Assembly (NCBI GenBank): GCA_038329555.1
Contig: JBBQNC010000036.1
Span: 1-19,564 of the forward strand
DNA length: 19,564 bases
Reading direction: 5' to 3'
Origin: JALYUA01 sp038329555
GTDB lineage: Bacteria; Acidobacteriota; Thermoanaerobaculia; UBA5066; Gp7-AA6
Shown here: positions 16,518 through 19,564 of the stretch, piece by piece
Layout: the number at the start of each line of letters is the position of its first letter
How positions within the stretch are numbered: position 1 is the first letter of the stretch
Position numbers and translations under genes: made by a program
Notes under the pieces: model-generated
The model's input: the letters and a program-made list of their open reading frames with translations, nothing else
The model's database searches: none
What the model was told of the DNA's origin: nothing

Positions 16518-16550
16518 GGCCCAGGCACCTGATGAAAGGTGCCCATGGCC
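16518..16550 (+). promoter_or_regulatory. Hairpin enclosing the regulator's translation start
   Basis: GGCACC (16524-16529) pairs perfectly with GGTGCC (16538-16543) around an 8-nt loop. A second stem, GGCC (16518-16521) with GGCC (16547-16550), flanks an internal loop holding the AUG at 16545. The AAGG ribosome binding site is split between loop and stem. Such a fold would limit ribosome access, so translation may be controlled. Confidence 0.4.
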
Positions 16551-17258
16551 AAGAAACCCTCGGTCAAGAATCATCTCCTCGCCAGCCTGCCCGCCAAGGA
16601 GATGCGGCGGCTCGCTCCGATGCTGCAACCCCACACGTGGCGCATTCGCGAGGAGCTTCACGAGCCGGGCAAGCCGATAAACTTCGTCTACTTCCCGGTG
16701 AGCGGGGTCGCCTCGCTCGTCACGAGCATGGAGGATGGCTCGACGGTCGAAGCGGCGACGGTCGGCAACGAGGGGCTCGTCGGGCTTCCGATGTTCCTCG
16801 AAACCGGCACCGTCTCGATCGAAGCCTTCGTCCAGATCCCCGGCGAGTGTCTGCGCATGAAGGCGTCGCTTTTCCGCCACGAGATGAACAACGGCGGAGT
16901 CTTGCGCGAGGTGGCCCAGTCCTACACACAGGTCCTCCTCCGGCTGATCGCTCAGTCGGCCGCGTGCAACCGGCTCCACACTCTCCGCCAGCGATGCGCG
17001 CGATGGCTGCTGATGTCTCACGACCGCGTCGAAGGGGATGCGTTCCTTCTCACGCAGGAATTCCTCTCTCAGATGCTCGGCGTGCGGCGCGCGACGGTGA
17101 CCGTCGCGGCGGGCGAGCTCCGTCAGGCCGGACTGATCACGTATCGGCAGGGCCGGATCCAAATCGACAACCGCGAGGGGCTCGAGAACGCCGCCTGCGA
17201 GTGCTACAGAGTCATCCGCCGCGAGTTCGACCGTCTGGCCCTGTTCGGGCAGAACTGA
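16545..17258 (+). CDS. Crp/Fnr-family transcriptional regulator
   Basis: 237 residues. ATG 16545 is preferred over in-frame GTG 16539 because AAGG at 16536-16539 is spaced for the ATG. The N-terminal beta-roll (about 5-120) has FVYFPVSGVASLV and the VGNEGLVGLPMFLET motif, typical of a Crp/Fnr subgroup that lacks the classical cAMP phosphate-binding cassette (FGE..PR.A). It also lacks the Fnr-type N-terminal cysteine cluster, so its ligand is unknown. A long dimerisation helix follows (about 120-150). A winged helix-turn-helix (about 165-215; FLLTQEFLSQMLGVRRATVT as recognition region) binds DNA. It is divergent from the metal transporter, which it may control. It is not adjacent to the cytochrome operon, so a role there would be speculation. 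Confidence 0.9.
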   Translation: MAKKPSVKNHLLASLPAKEMRRLAPMLQPHTWRIREELHEPGKPINFVYFPVSGVASLVTSMEDGSTVEAATVGNEGLVGLPMFLETGTVSIEAFVQIPGECLRMKASLFRHEMNNGGVLREVAQSYTQVLLRLIAQSAACNRLHTLRQRCARWLLMSHDRVEGDAFLLTQEFLSQMLGVRRATVTVAAGELRQAGLITYRQGRIQIDNREGLENAACECYRVIRREFDRLALFGQN

Positions 17259-17279
17259 CGTCGACCAGGCTCACCTCGA

Positions 17280-17354
17280 GCTGACGCTCGGCCTCCCGCG
17301 GCGCGAGCCTGCACGTCGGCCGGGCTGACGCTCGGCCTCCCGCGGCGCGAGCCT
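17280..17354. repeat. Exact 31-bp direct repeat, each copy with an internal stem
   Basis: Copies at 17280-17310 and 17324-17354 are identical, separated by 13 bp. Each contains GCTCG ... CGAGC able to pair across a 13-nt loop. The pair lies just after the Crp-like gene and before the convergent zinc-ribbon gene, so it may act as a bidirectional transcription end or be a dispersed genomic repeat. Confidence 0.6.
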
Positions 17355-17463
17355 CCTCCCTCGTGACCCGGGAGACTACTCGCGCGCGACTGGGGCTGAG
17401 GACGGCGGCGTGCGGGGGCTGGACGGGTGCGGTGCCTCCCGCTACAGGCTCCTGTCGGTGGAA

Positions 17464-18054
17464 TCACCCCTTTGGGGGACGTGAGCCTTCTTTCGAGGAG
17501 CGTTGCGCGTCGAGCGTGGATCGGGAATCGTCGTCGGAATCGCTCTGCAATTCGGGCCGCGCGCGTCCCGCGGCGATCTGAAGTTTTCCGGCGCGCCACG
17601 AGCAGACCGTGCAGAAGCGGTTCGTCGCTTCGCGGTTGCGCGTCGGCAGGGCAACGCCGCACCCCGCGCATTCCGGCGCAGCGTCCCCGTCGCCGCCGGA
17701 GTTCGACAACGACCACTGCAGCCTTCGCGACGCGCCCTCGATCGAACCGGAGGAGAGACTCGCACCCATCCCGAGTCGCGCGTTCATCACCGCTCGCGCG
17801 ATCGCGAGCGCGCGCGTCTCGCCGCTGCCCGTAGAGAGACGCTCGCGGGAGTTCTCGAAGACGATCCAGAAGGTGCAGTACCAGATGCCGTCGATCTGCT
17901 CGATCGAGCAGGGCATGTCCTGCATCTCGAGCCGCCGCAGCAGGCGGTTCGCCGCCTTCTCGCTCGTCGAGTAGGGCGGCGTCCTCTTCTTCGCGTCGCC
18001 ATTCAGCTTGCGCTCGATCTTTCGGTCCAGATCGGGACCTGCATCGTTCATCAT
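17464..18054 (-). CDS. Hypothetical zinc-ribbon protein
   Basis: 196 residues from ATG 18054. An upstream in-frame TTG at 18066, with a weak GGGA before it, would add four residues. The middle (about 24-97) contains PYSTSEKAANRLLRRLE, DGIWYCTFWIVF and ALAIARAVMNARL. That layout resembles small phage- or host-derived proteins in which a short strand-helix domain ends in an ALAICRAAL-like helix. Two CxxC pairs follow (C129/C132 and C148/C151; CAGC and CTVC), forming a zinc ribbon, and then a polar Asp/Ser/Arg-rich tail. I cannot assign a function; nucleic-acid or protein binding would be usual for a zinc ribbon. A 38-bp nested palindrome lies 38 bp upstream of its start. Amino-acid composition and the conserved-looking core argue for a real gene. 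Confidence 0.55.
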   Translation of the reverse strand: MMNDAGPDLDRKIERKLNGDAKKRTPPYSTSEKAANRLLRRLEMQDMPCSIEQIDGIWYCTFWIVFENSRERLSTGSGETRALAIARAVMNARLGMGASLSSGSIEGASRRLQWSLSNSGGDGDAAPECAGCGVALPTRNREATNRFCTVCSWRAGKLQIAAGRARPELQSDSDDDSRSTLDAQRSSKEGSRPPKG

Positions 18055-18092
18055 CGGGATGGTCAAGTTATGTCCCGAGACAAACGCGAGTC

Positions 18093-18130
18093 GGTACGAA
18101 TCCGTACTATGGCCTGTACGGTTGTGTACC
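18093..18130. promoter_or_regulatory. 38-bp nested palindrome of GTAC half-sites
   Basis: GGTAC - N4 - CCGTAC - N8 - GTACGG - N4 - GTACC is perfectly symmetric in arms and spacers around 18111/18112. It ends in a run of nine C (18129-18137). It lies upstream of the minus-strand zinc-ribbon gene. Two stacked dyads suit an operator for a tetrameric or cooperatively binding repressor; an RNA stem-loop is also possible if transcribed. Confidence 0.45.
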
Positions 18131-18246
18131 CCCCCCCTGCGGGATCGAAACCCGCCGCTCGGACGCGGGCGCCGGCCACGGGCGCCCGGGCGATTCGATC
18201 GAAGGAGCGCTCCCTTCCTCGGAAGGTGCCTCGAGGCGGGATCAAA

Positions 18247-18324
18247 GTCATCCGGAGCGGAGCGACAGGTCCGTCCCCGCTCTTCACGCGGACGGACCCT
18301 TCTTCGCTCCGCTCCTGCGATGAC
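18247..18324 (-). terminator. Large stem-loop after the small acidic-protein gene (dispersed-repeat type)
   Basis: Three nested perfect arm pairs: GTCATC 18247-18252 with GATGAC 18319-18324; an 11-bp arm 18254-18264 with 18305-18315; and a 9-bp arm 18268-18276 with 18290-18298, around a 13-nt loop. It begins 20 bp after the stop of the minus-strand gene at 18344. The outer arms resemble GTCATC...GAGCGGAGCG palindromes that recur between genes in many bacterial genomes, so it may be a repeat copy serving as transcript end. Confidence 0.55.
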
Positions 18325-18343
18325 AGGTCTTAAGTGAGACGAT

Positions 18344-18541
18344 TCAGGACTTGGCGACGGGGGCGACCATGGGGACCGTGTCCTCTCCGAGGTCGTCCTT
18401 GTCGACCTCGATCGGCGCGGTCAGCGTGTCGTCGTCCTCCACGTCGGACGGCCCGAAGCCCCGTCCGGGACGGAAACCGCCCAGCGTGTGCCGCCGCGGG
18501 TCTTCGACGTGATCCAGGTCCATCCAGTTTTCGATCGCCAT
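18344..18541 (-). CDS. Small acidic hypothetical protein (65 residues)
   Basis: ATG 18541 has a strong GGGAGGA four bases upstream, which decides this start over a longer open frame. The protein begins MAIENWMDLDHVEDPRRH, has a Gly/Arg/Pro-rich middle (GGFRPGRGFGPSD) and an acidic second half (VEDDDTLTAPIEVDKDDLGE). It has no membrane helix, no cysteine and no signal peptide. I do not recognise a family. The clean ribosome binding site, the biased but non-repetitive composition and the terminator-like structure right after the stop support a real gene. An inverted repeat, CCGCAA / TTGCGG (18599-18629), lies about 60 bp upstream of the start. Confidence 0.55.
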   Translation of the reverse strand: MAIENWMDLDHVEDPRRHTLGGFRPGRGFGPSDVEDDDTLTAPIEVDKDDLGEDTVPMVAPVAKS

Positions 18542-18865
18542 GGGTCCTCCCGGTGCTCCTCCCGTACGGTGCAACCCTCGTTCCCCGAACGCAGGAATCC
18601 GCAAGTCCCTGATAGTTCGGCATTTGCGGAGAACCCGCGCGCCTGGACCCGCCTCCGGCATGACGAGAAAGTGCCGCCCGGCCCGTCGCCCGCGCCGAGA
18701 TTTGTCAGGCGGCGATTTCCGGGGGTCGCCTGGCGCCCATCACTCCGAAGGGGTGCCCTCACCCCGGCCCTTTCCCGTGTTCAATCCGGGGAGATGGTGA
18801 ACACGTGTTCGGAGACATGGTGGACACATTAGGGGCGGAGGATGGGTCCCGGGAGGGCCGATCCG
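18542..18865. other. Gap between small gene and IS481 remnant
   Basis: No gene seen. It contains the CCGCAA-N19-TTGCGG inverted repeat at 18599-18629, probably in the control region of the small minus-strand gene. It also holds a GGTGCCCTCACCCCGGCCC tract near 18753-18771 and the IS481-type end sequence at 18791-18830. Confidence 0.4.
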
Positions 18866-19297
18866 ATGCCTTGGCACGAGATGTCCATCATGGGTCAGCG
18901 TGAAGAGTTTGTCGGCCTGGCCGGCCAGCGACAGCAACATTCGGCTTCTGAGTCGGCCGGCTTCTGAGTCGGCGCTTCGAGGTGAGTCCGACCACGGCCT
19001 ATAAGTGGCTGCGCCGTTACGGCGAGGAGGGACGGGCGGGGCTCTGGGATCCGTCCCGCAGACCCGATCACAGTCCGCGGCGCTGCTCTGCCCGGGTCGA
19101 GGAGGCGTGCTCCGTCTGCGCGATCGCCATCCGGCCTGGGGAGCTCGCAAGCTGCGCCTCCGACTCGCCGACACCGGGACTCAAGACCGACCCTCTTCCA
19201 GCCCCGTCCATCAGATCCTTCTGAGCCATGGCCGCGTGGACCCCAAAAGAGTCGGCCAAGCATCGGCCCTTCCAGCGCTTCGAACATCCCGCACCCA
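18866..19297 (+). pseudogene. IS481-type transposase, truncated and frameshifted
   Basis: ATG 18866 begins MPWHEMSIMGQREEFVGLAG, the typical N-terminus of this transposase group. The frame then breaks. The helix-turn-helix continues in another frame as LSRRFEVSPTTAYKWLRRYG and GLWDPSRRPDHSPRR (about 18970-19085), then in a third frame as VLRLRDRHPAWGARKLRLRL (about 19108-19170), then as HRPFQRFEHPAP (about 19261-19297). A 16-bp tandem duplication at 18942-18973 contributes one frameshift. The catalytic domain is missing, so it cannot transpose. Confidence 0.65.
18942..18973 (+). repeat. 16-bp perfect tandem duplication
   Basis: CGGCTTCTGAGTCGGC occurs twice back to back at 18942-18957 and 18958-18973 inside the transposase remnant. 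Sixteen is not a multiple of three, so it shifts the frame; it looks like replication slippage after the element lost function. Confidence 0.85.
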
Positions 19298-19400
19298 AAC
19301 ATCCCGCCGGGAGAGGGGGAAGAGCCGCGGGGAAGAGCCGATCTCCTCCATCCGCTCGCGACGTGAGGAGTCTCCCGAGCGTCGCGAAGGGAGGAGCCTC

Positions 19401-19564
19401 ATGTCGCGGGAGGCGGAGCGACGCGCAGCCGACGTTCATTGGCCCCCGAATTGCTCCAATCGGGGCATGCTCCGCCAGCTCCTGAGCCTCGGATCGAGGC
19501 GAAATCTCGCTGATCTCGTCGCGCCGCGAAGGACGTTCGAGGACGTCGTGCTGCCGGCGCGCAC
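19401..19564 (+). CDS. Start of a gene leaving the right edge, possibly an AAA+ ATPase N-terminus
   Basis: The frame is open from ATG 19401 to the edge (54 codons). AAGGGAGGAG lies immediately upstream (GGAGG at 19390-19394, six bases before the ATG), a strong ribosome binding site. A second ATG at 19467 has no good site. The visible part includes LLSLGSRRNLADLV followed by RRTFEDVVLPAR. The latter resembles the short linker that precedes the ATPase core in some stand-alone AAA+ proteins, but no Walker motif is within the window. The function is therefore tentative, while the gene call rests on the ribosome binding site. Confidence 0.45.
   Translation, partial: MSREAERRAADVHWPPNCSNRGMLRQLLSLGSRRNLADLVAPRRTFEDVVLPAR

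Larger units (their letters stand above)
18791..19297 (+). mobile_element. Remnant of an IS481-family insertion sequence
   Basis: The stretch 18791-18830 (GATGGTGAACACGTGTTCGG, then AGACATGGTGGACACA) has the repeated GGTGAACAC-type motif found outside many IS481-family transposase genes. About 35 bp later the transposase reading frame starts. Homology stops near 19297, before the DDE catalytic core, and no right end is seen, so this is a 5' fragment. Confidence 0.6.

Noticed and set aside
15819..17162. 447-codon minus-strand frame spanning the regulator and transporter genes
   Set aside because: It crosses two recognised genes in the wrong frame and has no recognisable domain.
17463..17485. 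CCCC-TTT-GGGG hairpin as a terminator
   Set aside because: It overlaps the stop codon of the minus-strand zinc-ribbon gene and has no T-run in either direction.
1..19564. CRISPR array or rRNA genes
   Set aside because: No regularly spaced repeats and no conserved rRNA segments were seen on either strand.

Overview
The window is high-GC throughout and reads as a chromosomal segment from an uncultured, respiratory Gram-negative bacterium. A predicted outer-membrane beta-barrel, periplasmic multiheme c-cytochromes and FHA and cyclic-nucleotide-binding domains fit lineages such as Acidobacteriota or Myxococcota. That taxonomic guess rests on gene content and style only and is weak.

Left part (1-3163): two divergent genes 96 bp apart. 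On the minus strand is an aconitase-superfamily hydratase with a LeuD-like swivel domain placed before the catalytic part; it runs off the left edge. On the plus strand is a YeiH/UPF0324-family inner-membrane transporter.

Centre (3383-14551): a compact seven-gene plus-strand operon, the main feature of the window. In order it encodes a secreted pentaheme cytochrome c; an outer-membrane beta-barrel; a membrane-anchored FHA domain fused to an FAD/NAD(P)H reductase and a plant-type [2Fe-2S] ferredoxin; a tetraheme cytochrome c554-like protein; two cyclic-nucleotide-binding domains fused to a four-[4Fe-4S] ferredoxin subunit; a diheme b-type membrane cytochrome with two HX13H pairs; and a membrane-tethered decaheme cytochrome c with an eight-cysteine cytoplasmic head. 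Three junctions overlap (ATGA, TTGA, GTGA), indicating translational coupling. Together the parts could move electrons between cytoplasmic NAD(P)H, the quinone pool, the periplasm and perhaps the cell exterior. Two of the electron-transfer proteins carry domains normally used for signalling (phosphothreonine and cyclic-nucleotide binding), so the pathway may be gated allosterically. I know of no described system with this exact set, and the terminal substrate cannot be read from the sequence.

Right part (14552-19564): an accessory, partly decayed region. It holds a frameshifted pseudogene of a secreted protein, about 0.5 kb with no recognisable gene, a minus-strand VIT1/CCC1-family metal transporter that appears to start at CTG, a Crp/Fnr-family regulator whose start site lies in a hairpin, an exact 31-bp direct repeat, a minus-strand zinc-ribbon protein preceded by a 38-bp nested palindrome, a large stem-loop behind a 65-residue acidic protein, an IS481-type transposase remnant containing a 16-bp tandem duplication, and the start of a gene leaving the right edge. 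No rRNA, tRNA or CRISPR array was seen.
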